Part shown: piece after piece, positions 16,242-24,893 of the stretch | Layout: every line of letters begins with the position of its first letter | Position numbering within the stretch: position 1 is the first letter of the stretch | NCBI RefSeq assembly: GCF_963974425.1 | Contig: NZ_CAXBCK010000025.1 | Coordinates: forward strand, 1 to 50,856 | Source: Marixanthomonas sp963974425 | GTDB taxonomy: Bacteria > Bacteroidota > Bacteroidia > Flavobacteriales > Flavobacteriaceae | DNA: 50,856 nucleotides | Direction: 5' to 3' | The notes under the pieces: model-generated | Seen by the model: the letters and a program-made list of their open reading frames with translations, nothing else | Told to the model about the DNA's origin: nothing | Databases searched by the model: none | Made by a program: the position numbers and the translations under genes

Positions 16242-17095
16242 AAAAACTGCTCATAGGTGGTGTACCTGAACACTTTAATTTACCTTGGTACTTAACACTT
16301 CGCGACAAAAAGTATCACGATGAAAATATTAATCTTCGTTGGAAAGATTATTACGGCGGTACCGGGGAAATGTGCAAAGCGCTTCGTGACGGCACCATTG
16401 ATATGGCTGTAATCTTAACCGAAGGAATTGTTCGTGATATTATAAACGGAAACGATTCAAAAATTGTTCAGGTTTTTGTGAAATCGCCATTATTATGGGG
16501 AATTCATGTTGCTGAAAATTCAGATTACGAAAAGGTTTCAGAGTTAAAAGGAACCGAAGCAGCTATAAGTCGTTATGGATCTGGATCACATTTAATGGCG
16601 TATGTAAATGCAGAAAATCAAGGCTGGGATTACGAAGATGATTTAGAGTTTAAGGTCATTCAGGACTTAGATGGAGCTTTAAAAAACCTTCCTGAAGGAA
16701 ATGGCGACTATTTTATGTGGGAAAAATTTACTACAAAACCCTACGTAGATAATGGCCCTTTTCGCTTGGTGGGAGAATGTCCAACACCTTGGCCTTGCTT
16801 TGTAATTGCTGTGCGTAATGAAGTTTTAGAAAAAGATGGGGAGCTAATCTCTTCTATACTAGAAACGATTAACCAAACAACATATGAATTTAAAGAAATA
16901 CCGTCAATTGATAAAATGATATCTAATAGGTATGATCAAAAATTAGAGGATGTTCAGCAATGGCTATCATTAACCGAATGGAGCCAAGAAAACCTTACTG
17001 AAGAAGAGCTTAAAAGTGTTCAAGAAAAATTGGTTGAATTAAATTTAATTGACAAAAAAATCCCTTCAAAAGAGATCCTTTGGAAGCCTTCTTAA
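16238..17095 (+). CDS. Cytosolic NMT1/THI5-like substrate-binding-fold protein
   Basis: 285 residues. The fold looks like a type 2 periplasmic binding protein: a strand-turn MKKLLIGGVPEHFNLPWYLT, then YYGGTGEMCKALRDGTIDMAVILTEG, a hinge region KGTEAAISRYGSGSHLMAYV, and CPTPWPCFVIAVRNEV. It has no signal peptide or lipobox, and no transporter genes are nearby, so it is probably cytoplasmic. Known cytosolic members of this fold are enzymes (MqnA, MqnD, THI5/NMT1). It is the last gene of the oxygenase operon. Function not known; a role acting on the phosphorylase product is a hypothesis. Confidence 0.75.
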   Translation: MKKLLIGGVPEHFNLPWYLTLRDKKYHDENINLRWKDYYGGTGEMCKALRDGTIDMAVILTEGIVRDIINGNDSKIVQVFVKSPLLWGIHVAENSDYEKVSELKGTEAAISRYGSGSHLMAYVNAENQGWDYEDDLEFKVIQDLDGALKNLPEGNGDYFMWEKFTTKPYVDNGPFRLVGECPTPWPCFVIAVRNEVLEKDGELISSILETINQTTYEFKEIPSIDKMISNRYDQKLEDVQQWLSLTEWSQENLTEEELKSVQEKLVELNLIDKKIPSKEILWKPS

Positions 17096-17163
17096 AAAAA
17101 TAATAATTTTTTACGCAACCTTTTTAAACATAGTTCATCTTACTATTGTAAAGTAAGAACACT

Positions 17164-17271
17164 ATGACCACATTTTTAATAATTTTAGGGGCGTTATTAG
17201 TAACAAACTTCTTGTTACTACAATTTAGTTGCAATGATGTTGCTGAGCCCGAAACACCGAAAGACGAGTAA
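17164..17271 (+). CDS. 35-residue small membrane protein
   Basis: An ATG frame of 35 codons plus TAA. The product MTTFLIILGALLVTNFLLLQ... is one transmembrane helix followed by FSCNDVAEPETPKDE. The single Cys after the hydrophobic run could be a lipobox, but the -3 to -1 residues (QFS) are poor. The short acidic tail would face the periplasm. It is isolated by about 70 bases on either side. I do not recognise a named family, though tiny proteins of this layout are frequent in flavobacteria. Confidence 0.5.
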   Translation: MTTFLIILGALLVTNFLLLQFSCNDVAEPETPKDE

Positions 17272-17341
17272 AATAACTCGGTCTAAAAACTTAAGTTTAA
17301 AGTAAATCTCAAAATTGAGGATAGTCTATTCAATAAATAGA

Positions 17342-18007
17342 TTACCACTCAATTTTTTCTTTTCCAGCTTTTTCTAAACACAAATTTGTCTTACTAAAAT
17401 GCTTATTACCAAACCAATACCCTCTGTTCGCGCTCAATGGTGATGGATGTCCGCTTGTTAAAACTACATGTTTATCTGTATTTATTTTAGCGCCTTTCTT
17501 CTTGGCATAACCACCCCATAATAAAAAAACGAGTCCTTTCCTATTTTCAGAGAGTTTTGAAATAACGGCATCAGTAAATTGCTCCCATCCCTTTTTTTGA
17601 TGACTTCCAGCTTCATGTGCTCTAACTGTCAAAGTTGCATTTAAAAGCAACACGCCTTGTTCTGCCCACCGTTCAAGGTTTCCGTTTGTAGGCATAGAAA
17701 TACCGATATCAGTCTCAATTTCTCTAAAAATATTAACAAGCGAAGGAGGTTTTGCAATACCATCGGCCACTGAAAAACATAAACCGTTAGCTTGTCCCAC
17801 TCCGTGATACGGATCTTGCCCTAAAATAACTACTTTAACCTCATTAAATGGTGTGTGATCAAAAGCAGAAAATATTTGTTGTCCGGGAGGAAAGCAGGTG
17901 TTGTTATCATACTCTTCTTTAACAAAATTGATTAGCTTTTTAAAATATGGTTTTTCAAATTCATCTGCTAATTGCTGCTTCCAACTTTCTTCAATTGTTA
18001 CCTGCAT
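17342..18007 (-). CDS. ung: Uracil-DNA glycosylase
   Basis: 221 residues, typical of family 1 UDG. The water-activating loop is GQDPYHGVGQANGLCFSV with Asp65, a Ser-Pro-rich segment (KPPSLVNIFRE) and the uracil-recognition LLLNATLTV follow, and the minor-groove loop is GHPSPLSANRG. It removes uracil from DNA in base excision repair. It diverges from mutS2, so two repair genes share a 51-base intergenic control region. Confidence 0.95.
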   Translation of the reverse strand: MQVTIEESWKQQLADEFEKPYFKKLINFVKEEYDNNTCFPPGQQIFSAFDHTPFNEVKVVILGQDPYHGVGQANGLCFSVADGIAKPPSLVNIFREIETDIGISMPTNGNLERWAEQGVLLLNATLTVRAHEAGSHQKKGWEQFTDAVISKLSENRKGLVFLLWGGYAKKKGAKINTDKHVVLTSGHPSPLSANRGYWFGNKHFSKTNLCLEKAGKEKIEW

Positions 18008-18021
18008 TATATGTATTTTTG
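17995..18021 (+). promoter_or_regulatory. Putative promoter of mutS2
   Basis: An exact -7 box TATTTTTG (18014-18021) is preceded after 16 bases by TTG (17995-17997, inside the ung N-terminus). It lies about 38 bases before the mutS2 start. The spacer is shorter than the usual 19 or so, hence moderate confidence. Confidence 0.4.
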
Positions 18022-18058
18022 TAATCAGTAAAACGTAAAATTACAGTATTAAAGGCGA

Positions 18059-20248
18059 ATGGTCCGTATTGATTTAAAAACATTGCAAGATTTAGAGTTC
18101 CCCTCTGTTTTGCAGCAAATAGCCAATAATTGCATTACCGAACCTGGTACAGAGCAAGTTTTAAAAATAAAACCGTTTAAAAGCACCGATAAAATCACTC
18201 CAGAGTTGCATCGGGTAAAAGAATTCACCGCTTCATTCGAGAGTGACAGCCCCATTCCCAATCACGATTTTGAACCTATTGACAAAGCACTTCAACTACT
18301 GGGTATTGAAAACAGTGTTTTGGAGATTTCGAGTTTCAGAAGAATTCGTTCCGTTACTGACACGACAATCGATTTGCTGAAATTCTTTAGAAAATTTGAA
18401 GAGTTTTATATCTATTTGAATCGTTTTTCTTCAACAGTAAGTTACACCTCAATCATTTCTGAAGAAATACAACAGAAAATAGACCGTTTTGGTGATGTAA
18501 AAAACGAAGCTTCGGAAGAATTAGCTGCTATCCGCAGACGATTAAATCAAGTAAAAGGACAAATAAACTCTTCATTTACAAAAGCACTTAATAATTACTC
18601 ACAAGCTGATTATCTTGATGAAATTAAAGAAACCGTTGTTGACAACCGTCGGGTATTAGCGGTAAAAGCAATGTATAGAAAAAAGGTTCGAGGTGCTGTT
18701 TTAGGAAACTCTAGAACTGGAAGTATTGTTTATATGGAACCTCAAGAAACCCTTGAGTACGCTAATGAGTTAAGTAATTTAATTTACGAGGAGCAGGAAG
18801 AAATTAAACGAATTTTAAAACAGCTTACCGAGTTTGTACGTCCCTATAAAAAACTGTTGAAGCAATATCAAAACTACCTATCCAAGATTGATGTTTTGTA
18901 TGCAAAAGCAAAATATGCCCGCACTATCAATGGTGTTTTACCGGTTTTGACCGAAAATAAATTTCTATTATTAAAAGATGCATACCACCCATTATTATGG
19001 GTTGCCAATAAAAAACGGAACGAAAAAACCTTTCCGCAGACCATTTCTTTGGAACCTGAAAAACGAATTATCGTAATTAGTGGACCCAATGCCGGTGGAA
19101 AGAGTATTACTCTTAAGACCGTTGGTTTATTGCAGGTTATGCTGCAAAGTGGATTGTTGGTCCCAGTAGATTCGTTGAGTGAATTTAGTTTTTTCGATAG
19201 AATTTTAACCGATATTGGCGACAATCAATCTATTGAAAACCATTTGAGTACGTATAGTTACCGATTAAAAAAAATGAATCAATTTCTTCGGAAATGTAAC
19301 AATAACACCCTCTTTTTAATAGATGAATTTGGTACCGGAAGTGATCCGGAATTAGGTGGAGCCTTGGCTGAAACTTTTTTAGAAGTATTTTACGAACGTG
19401 AAGCCTTCGGGATTATTACAACACACTATGCCAATTTAAAAGTATTAGCGAGTGAATTACCGCATGCCATAAATGCCAATATGCAGTTTGACAATCGAAG
19501 CTTAGAGCCCTTATACCAATTGCATTTGGGAGAAGCCGGAAGCTCTTTTACATTCGAAGTAGCACAGAAAAATGGCATTCCATATAGCTTGATCAATAAA
19601 TCGAAAAAGAAAATTGAACGCGGAAAAGTTCGATTTGATAAAACCATTGCCAAATTACAACAAGAGCGCTCCAAGCTTCGGGAAACTTCAGCTAACTTAA
19701 AAACTGAAGAACAGAAAGCACGAGAAGAAAGTAAACAGTTAGAAGAAATAAATAGTAAAGTGCAAGAAAAACTGGAAAGCTACCAAGAATTGTATGATAG
19801 CAACCAGAAAATGATTTCTATTGGTAAAAAGGTAGATTCTTTAGCCGAGAAATTCTTCAATAATAAGAAGAAAAAACCACTGCTCGATGAGCTTTTTAAA
19901 ATGGTTTTAAAAGAAAATAGCAAACGTAAAAAACCAAAACCTAAGAAGCAGAAAGTTAGTAAGGCAAAAAAGGAAGCTGAGAAAGAAGAAAAAGCTAAAA
20001 AACACGAAGTAAAGCAAGAACTGGAGCAAAAAGTGGCGGTTATACGCAAACGTAAAAAGAAAGAAAAGGCCGAAGCCAAAAAAGCACCACCCCCAAAACC
20101 AAAAGTGACTTTAAAACTAGGTGATCGCGTTCGGATGGTTGATGGAAGAGCCATTGGAACCATTGACAAGATTGAAAAGAAAAAAGCAATTGTTAATTAC
20201 GGTATGTTCACTGCAGATGTAAGCTTGGATGAGTTGGAGAAGGTTTAA
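18059..20248 (+). CDS. mutS2: MutS2-family ATPase lacking the Smr nuclease domain
   Basis: 729 residues. The N-terminal lever/core region includes a coiled-coil clamp (about 145-270). It is followed by the MutS ATPase with Walker A GPNAGGKS (342-349), Walker B LFLIDEFGTGSDPELGGALAE and the switch THYANL. The C-terminal 200 residues are a Lys/Glu-rich coiled coil and a KOW-like closing piece (LGDRVRMVDGRAIGTIDKIEKKKAIVNYG). The C-terminal Smr endonuclease domain of canonical MutS2 is absent. MutS2 acts on recombination intermediates or collided ribosomes in other bacteria. It is monocistronic. Confidence 0.9.
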   Translation: MVRIDLKTLQDLEFPSVLQQIANNCITEPGTEQVLKIKPFKSTDKITPELHRVKEFTASFESDSPIPNHDFEPIDKALQLLGIENSVLEISSFRRIRSVTDTTIDLLKFFRKFEEFYIYLNRFSSTVSYTSIISEEIQQKIDRFGDVKNEASEELAAIRRRLNQVKGQINSSFTKALNNYSQADYLDEIKETVVDNRRVLAVKAMYRKKVRGAVLGNSRTGSIVYMEPQETLEYANELSNLIYEEQEEIKRILKQLTEFVRPYKKLLKQYQNYLSKIDVLYAKAKYARTINGVLPVLTENKFLLLKDAYHPLLWVANKKRNEKTFPQTISLEPEKRIIVISGPNAGGKSITLKTVGLLQVMLQSGLLVPVDSLSEFSFFDRILTDIGDNQSIENHLSTYSYRLKKMNQFLRKCNNNTLFLIDEFGTGSDPELGGALAETFLEVFYEREAFGIITTHYANLKVLASELPHAINANMQFDNRSLEPLYQLHLGEAGSSFTFEVAQKNGIPYSLINKSKKKIERGKVRFDKTIAKLQQERSKLRETSANLKTEEQKAREESKQLEEINSKVQEKLESYQELYDSNQKMISIGKKVDSLAEKFFNNKKKKPLLDELFKMVLKENSKRKKPKPKKQKVSKAKKEAEKEEKAKKHEVKQELEQKVAVIRKRKKKEKAEAKKAPPPKPKVTLKLGDRVRMVDGRAIGTIDKIEKKKAIVNYGMFTADVSLDELEKV

Positions 20249-20263
20249 TGGTAGATGCTATGC

Positions 20264-20398
20264 CTTCGATACACCCCTCCTATCGTGGGGCACTCAGGCA
20301 TCGAGAAGAATAAAATGAAGCAGGTGTCTGAGTGTTTTATGCTTTTTAAATAGGGCATTAAATAGAACTGTTTTGATTTAGCGTAAAATGTATCGAAG
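20264..20398. repeat. 135-base intergenic nested inverted-repeat element
   Basis: Perfect outer arms CTTCGATACA (20264-20273) and TGTATCGAAG (20389-20398) enclose inner arms CACTCAGGCA (20291-20300) and TGTCTGAGTG (20325-20334, 9 of 10 paired). The element contains no open frame. The ends resemble REP/MITE-like palindromic units of Flavobacteriaceae. A second element of nearly the same length (37510-37647) lies elsewhere in the window. Confidence 0.55.
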
Positions 20399-20420
20399 AC
20401 ACCGAGAAATATGTATTTAA

Positions 20421-20828
20421 ATGAGAAGTAATTATAACCATAAAATAATCCTTTTTGACGGGGTTTGCAATCTCTGCAACAGCTCGGTTGTATTTGCTAT
20501 AAAACGAGATAAAAACGACGTGTTTCGGTTTGCTGCGTTACAAAGTGAAATTGGGGAGCAGCTTATTTCAAAATTTAATATAGATACTTCAAAAACCGAT
20601 TCCATTATTTTAATTGATGGCGAAAAACAGTACGAAAAATCTTCGGCGGCACTTCACATAGCTAAACATCTTTCCGGTGGTTGGCCACTTCTCTACGCCT
20701 TTATCATTGTTCCAAAATCTATAAGAGATTTGGTTTACAACTTTATTGCAAAAAACCGCTACAGATGGTATGGTAAAAAGGAAAGTTGTATGATCCCTAC
20801 CCCTGCATTGCAAGCTAAGTTTTTGTAA
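20421..20828 (+). CDS. DCC-family thiol-disulfide oxidoreductase-like protein
   Basis: 135 residues with the DCC-family N-terminal signature LFDGVCNLCNSS (Cys16 and Cys19 form a CxxC) and RFAALQSEIG. The conserved IVPKSIRDLVYNFIAKNRYRWYGKKESC end carries a third Cys. The family has a thioredoxin-like fold and a proposed redox role without a defined substrate. No signal peptide. It is separate from its neighbours by more than 150 bases on both sides. Confidence 0.85.
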   Translation: MRSNYNHKIILFDGVCNLCNSSVVFAIKRDKNDVFRFAALQSEIGEQLISKFNIDTSKTDSIILIDGEKQYEKSSAALHIAKHLSGGWPLLYAFIIVPKSIRDLVYNFIAKNRYRWYGKKESCMIPTPALQAKFL

Positions 20829-20987
20829 TAATCGGTTTATTTCAGATACAAACGAAAATACGTTAAATACACTTATCTACTCCCCTAACACAATAACAGA
20901 TGTTATAAACTTAAATGTTACAACAACTACTGAACTAACAAGAAACTGTCCGCTTTTTTATTCAATGTTTCATTTAAAATTTTATAG

Positions 20988-20995
20988 TAGATTTG
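20988..20995 (+). promoter_or_regulatory. -7 box upstream of the MuiA/DUF4139 gene
   Basis: An exact TAGATTTG (TAnnTTTG) lies 19 bases before the ATG at 21015. No convincing -33 TTTG is at the right distance (a degenerate TGTTTC is seen), so it is a weak call. Confidence 0.4.
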
Positions 20996-21014
20996 TGAGT
21001 ATAAATCATACTTC

Positions 21015-22883
21015 ATGAAAAATATTTTCTTCCTGTTTTTTTTATTCCCGTTATTAATTTTTGCATCAGATAGCGACTCAAAACCTTCAACAATAAAAAA
21101 AGTGACTGTCTACCTTAATGGGGCCTCGATTGAAAGAGCTGCATCTATAAATCTCCTTTCAGGGGAAAACACGGTTGTATTCAATGATTTATCGCCCGAT
21201 ATAAACGAAAATAGCATACAGATTTCAGGATTAAAGAACGCGACGGTTTTATCCTTGGGCTATGCAATTGATTATCTTGAAAAAGGAAAGCTTTCAGAAG
21301 ACTTTAAACTTTTGGAAACCAAGCTAGATAACCTAAAAAAACATAAAAATGAAATACAAAATAGTATTTCTGGCTATCAAAAGGAATTGGAGTTATTGGA
21401 AAAGAACCAGCGTATAAATAGTGATGCCACCGACCTCTCATTGGTTAAAGTCAAAGAAATGTCAACTTATTACAGAACCAGAGTAACTGAAATAAAAAAT
21501 ACGATTTATAATCAAAATTTGACTCTTTCTGAGGTAAACAAAGATATACAAGATTATTCCAATGAGCTTTATAAACTAGAAGATGACAGAAAGAAAAGAC
21601 GTGGCAAAATAACTGTTAAGCTTGACGCGAAACAAACCACCAATCTTTCTTTAATAATTAAGTACAATATAAATAACGCAGGCTGGTTTCCAGTATATGA
21701 CATAAAAGCTAAAAATACCAACTCACCAATTGAGATTTCATATAAAGCAAGCGTATATCAGCAAAGTGGTACAGACTGGGAAGATGTAGCCATTACTTTG
21801 TCCACTGGAGACCCAAACACCAACAATCTAAAACCTGAGCTTTCAACAAAATACCTGAATTTTGTAAATAGACAATATAGAAGCCAGACTCCCATTAGCC
21901 GAAGCAATCACAAATACAATCCGACAGTAAAACGGGTAAGTGGAACGGTGCTTGATAATACAGGATTGCCTCTTCCCGGTGTAAACGTTATAGTAAAAGG
22001 TACTTCTCATGGAACACAAACCGATTTTGATGGAAATTATACTTTAGAAATTAGAGATGGAGAAAAATTAGTCTATAGTTATGTTGGTTTTGAAACTATC
22101 AATCTGCCTGTATATGCAAGTATTATGAATGTGCAGTTACCGCAAGGTGAAACACTTGAGGAAGTAGTTGTTACGGGATATGGCGGGCGTGCAAAAAGAA
22201 GGAACGATAATGATCTCAATAGAGCAGTTCAAGCAATGGAAGAGCCTGTTCCTAGTTTTACAAAAGAAACTGGAATTACCAATACTCAGTTTAAAATCAA
22301 AAAATCTTACTCTATCCCTTCTAGCACGGAAGTGACTAGTATCGAAATTGAAACCATTGACCTGCCAGCCACATATCAACACTACGCTGCCCCAGAGTTG
22401 AACGAAAACGTATTTTTAACGGCCATTATTAAAAACTATGAACAGTATGATTTTTTACCAGGTGAAGCCAATGTTTATTTTGAAGGCAATTATGCTGGAA
22501 AATCCATTATAAACCCACAAGTAGCTACTGATAGCCTAAATCTTTCACTGGGGACAGATCCGAACGTAATAGTAACTCGTGAAAAACTTAAAAACTATAA
22601 AAGTAAATCCTTTTTAGGAGGTAACCGCATTATTGAAAAAGGGTTTAAAATCGAAATAAAGAACAACAAAAACACTACTATAAATCTACTTTTAGAAGAT
22701 CGTATTCCCATTTCCCAAAACGAAAAAATTAAATTGGACGATATTAGTATAGGGGCAGCAAAATACAACAAAGAAACAGGCATTTTAAAATGGAACCTAA
22801 CGCTGTCCGCCAATAAAAAAGACGAAAAGGAATTTTCATACACCGTGAAATACCCCAAGGATAAACGTATAAACTTGAATTGA
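21015..22883 (+). CDS. MuiA/DUF4139-type exported protein with inserted carboxypeptidase-like regulatory domain
   Basis: 622 residues with a signal peptide (MKNIFFLFFLFPLLIFASDS). Residues 25-130 match the mucoidy-inhibitor A/DUF4140 N-terminus (VTVYLNGASIERAASI), followed by a coiled coil and a DUF4139 beta domain (NNAGWFPVYDIKAKNTNSP, SGTDWEDVAITLSTGDP). Residues about 307-380 are an inserted carboxypeptidase-like regulatory domain (VSGTVLDNTGLPLPGVNVIV ... YSYVGFET). This ends in EEVVVTGYG (382-390), the motif normally just before the plug of SusC-type TonB receptors. The DUF4139 fold then resumes. It is probably periplasmic or on the outer membrane; function unknown. Confidence 0.82.
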   Translation: MKNIFFLFFLFPLLIFASDSDSKPSTIKKVTVYLNGASIERAASINLLSGENTVVFNDLSPDINENSIQISGLKNATVLSLGYAIDYLEKGKLSEDFKLLETKLDNLKKHKNEIQNSISGYQKELELLEKNQRINSDATDLSLVKVKEMSTYYRTRVTEIKNTIYNQNLTLSEVNKDIQDYSNELYKLEDDRKKRRGKITVKLDAKQTTNLSLIIKYNINNAGWFPVYDIKAKNTNSPIEISYKASVYQQSGTDWEDVAITLSTGDPNTNNLKPELSTKYLNFVNRQYRSQTPISRSNHKYNPTVKRVSGTVLDNTGLPLPGVNVIVKGTSHGTQTDFDGNYTLEIRDGEKLVYSYVGFETINLPVYASIMNVQLPQGETLEEVVVTGYGGRAKRRNDNDLNRAVQAMEEPVPSFTKETGITNTQFKIKKSYSIPSSTEVTSIEIETIDLPATYQHYAAPELNENVFLTAIIKNYEQYDFLPGEANVYFEGNYAGKSIINPQVATDSLNLSLGTDPNVIVTREKLKNYKSKSFLGGNRIIEKGFKIEIKNNKNTTINLLLEDRIPISQNEKIKLDDISIGAAKYNKETGILKWNLTLSANKKDEKEFSYTVKYPKDKRINLN

Positions 22884-22897
22884 GTTTATAAGTAGTA

Positions 22898-24061
22898 TTA
22901 TTTCAAATTCTGAAGAATAAAATCAAGCTTGGAATTCGTGTTTTCGTTACTATCAAAGGCAAAGTTTTTATACCGATTTTTTTCGGCCAACCCTTGCTGC
23001 TTCCAGTTTTGAATTATAGATTCATTCTCTAAAGTAACTTTTCCAGCTAAAAGGTTGTCTAACGATATTTCTTTTTGATACAAATTATACACTTTCTTTA
23101 AACCCGTAAGATATAAATGATCTTTGGTAAAACCGCCACCTCTATGGGCGCGTAGGGTTATATTATAGGCCTCTTCCCTATTTAGTTTGTATTGATTGTG
23201 TAACAAATCGAACGTATCACAAAAATTAAAACCTCTTCGCAAACTATCGGTTGCCAATACGCGGTAGCTTAATTCTTTTAAGCGGTATAGGGTTAAACAT
23301 CCACTCATATATTCACTAAAAACAGCCAAACCTTCTTGCGTTTCCACATTTTTTGGAAACCCATTATGGAAAATTTTAAGCGGTTGATTTAGACTATTAA
23401 AAGTAGTAACTAGATGAACACCTATTTCGTGATTAGCCAATACTTTAAGTTGGTTGGTGCTAAAGCGATGATTTTTTTTAAGTACTAAAGTCTGCTTGTT
23501 ATTTAAAACCATAGCAGCGGCTGAAATCTTATTGGAAAGTTTAATGTTGAATTGAAAATCATACTGTTTGGTAAACGTTTCAAAATAATCGGCTGCTTCG
23601 TTTGCATTAAAAACAGGAATCATTTCTTGATTGTATTCTTCATCTTCAAAATGAAGAATAAAACGTGCATTATCTACATCTTTTTCTGTAGGTGTCCCAA
23701 ATGATTTTAATGAATTAAAGTAAAATTTCTCCTTTTGTCCAACGGTTTCTACACATTGTACTAAACCCGAATAATCATAAATTACTTCCCTATAAAAAGC
23801 ACGAGTCTCTTCATCTTTGATACTATCAATATCTTGTGAAAAAAGTTCTTGTTGCAGCTTATGTGCATTAAAATCAAGTTTTCGATACTTAAAGTTAGGA
23901 TTTACATTGTATTTTGAAGCAAAGAAGTTGCGCTTTTCTTGTTCTATATTTATAGGGTTTACAAAGTTTAACACCTCAATTTTTTGAACTAATTTGTTCA
24001 AATTATAATCAATCCTAAATAAGTTAGGATAGGTATCTATGTTAGCTTGTATATGTGTCAT
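22898..24061 (-). CDS. QEGLA-motif (DUF1704) metallopeptidase-like protein
   Basis: 387 residues from the ATG at 24059-24061. An upstream in-frame ATG at 24130 would overlap the preceding gene by 68 bases, so I prefer the shorter start, 1 base after that gene's stop. It carries HEIGVH (211-216, an HExxxH zinc site) and TQEGLAVFSEY (241-251), with the Glu that completes the metal ligands. The family is named flavohemoglobin-expression-modulating QEGLA protein and is related to the eukaryotic MATCAP tubulin carboxypeptidases. It is the last gene of a three-gene operon. Peptidase activity on a small C-terminally modified substrate is inferred. Confidence 0.82.
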   Translation of the reverse strand: MTHIQANIDTYPNLFRIDYNLNKLVQKIEVLNFVNPINIEQEKRNFFASKYNVNPNFKYRKLDFNAHKLQQELFSQDIDSIKDEETRAFYREVIYDYSGLVQCVETVGQKEKFYFNSLKSFGTPTEKDVDNARFILHFEDEEYNQEMIPVFNANEAADYFETFTKQYDFQFNIKLSNKISAAAMVLNNKQTLVLKKNHRFSTNQLKVLANHEIGVHLVTTFNSLNQPLKIFHNGFPKNVETQEGLAVFSEYMSGCLTLYRLKELSYRVLATDSLRRGFNFCDTFDLLHNQYKLNREEAYNITLRAHRGGGFTKDHLYLTGLKKVYNLYQKEISLDNLLAGKVTLENESIIQNWKQQGLAEKNRYKNFAFDSNENTNSKLDFILQNLK

Positions 24062-24062
24062 G

Positions 24063-24893
24063 TTATTTGTTGAACGTCTTGTAAAACAATGCAGCGTGCT
24101 CTTTAACTTTTTGCTGAAGTTGCTGTTCAATGGCTGAAACTATTTCAGGATAGATCACTTCTCGCAGCTCGTCACAATAAATTTTCTTAAATTCAGTCGC
24201 CAAAACTAATGTATTTTTAAAGTTTTGGGTGATAAATTTTAAAAAATAACCATTTCCGAAGAAGGTATCGTTAATTTTTGAAGTAGCTTTAATATCATGC
24301 GGAAGTTTTAATTCTGATAGGGATTGTCGCCAGTTTTCCACCATTTCGCCAAAACGATCATTATCAATATTTGAAGTCCCCAAATTAATTACCGGCACTT
24401 CCCTATCCCAACGACGCCAGTTATAGCTGTGCATATCATACACCACAATAGAGCCAAACTTTTCTTCTAGTTTTGAAATCAAGGCATGAACTACCGAATA
24501 AAATGCGGTATGCTTTTCAAGGCTTTGTTTCTTTTCTGAAGGGCTTAATGGTTCTTTCCACAATTGTTTTCCCCAAGCCAAATCGAATATTGCATTGTCT
24601 GGATCGCGGTTCAGGTCATATTCAAACCGACTATCGCAACCAGCAATTACAATAGGATGTGTTTTTACAAACTCCTTAGTACAGGGATCTTCCTCAAACC
24701 AACGTTCAAATTCAGTATGAATACAGTTTTCCCACAATTCTTTCCGAAATTGATGTCCATCATGCACCGCTCCACAAAAGTAGGGTACATATTCGTCAAT
24801 TTTTAAGGTGAAAGAATAATTGTCTGCCACGGCTTCAAATGACTCTTCCGCTTCAATTTTTTTAATAATTTCTGAAACTGCTAATCTTTCCAT
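24063..24893 (-). CDS. N-formylglutamate amidohydrolase-like zinc hydrolase
   Basis: 276 residues of the N-formylglutamate amidohydrolase (NFGA) family. Visible conserved positions are AVHDGHQF (His44, His47), CDSRFEYDLNR (Asp87, Glu91) and VYDMHSYNW (His155). The fold is a zinc carboxypeptidase-like hydrolase. True HutG-type formylglutamate hydrolases sit in histidine-degradation operons. This one is between an ATP-grasp ligase (1-base overlap) and a QEGLA metallopeptidase (1-base gap), so a role in trimming or maturing a peptide-like product is more likely. Confidence 0.82.
   Translation of the reverse strand: MERLAVSEIIKKIEAEESFEAVADNYSFTLKIDEYVPYFCGAVHDGHQFRKELWENCIHTEFERWFEEDPCTKEFVKTHPIVIAGCDSRFEYDLNRDPDNAIFDLAWGKQLWKEPLSPSEKKQSLEKHTAFYSVVHALISKLEEKFGSIVVYDMHSYNWRRWDREVPVINLGTSNIDNDRFGEMVENWRQSLSELKLPHDIKATSKINDTFFGNGYFLKFITQNFKNTLVLATEFKKIYCDELREVIYPEIVSAIEQQLQQKVKEHAALFYKTFNK

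Noticed and set aside
17096..17163. A weak A/T hairpin after the NMT1-like gene as a terminator
   Set aside because: Only A and T pairs, without a GC core, so it would not be a stable terminator.
24062..24130. Longer start for the QEGLA protein at 24130
   Set aside because: It would overlap the preceding gene by 68 bases. The ATG at 24061 follows that gene's stop by one base and the downstream sequence matches the family N-terminus.
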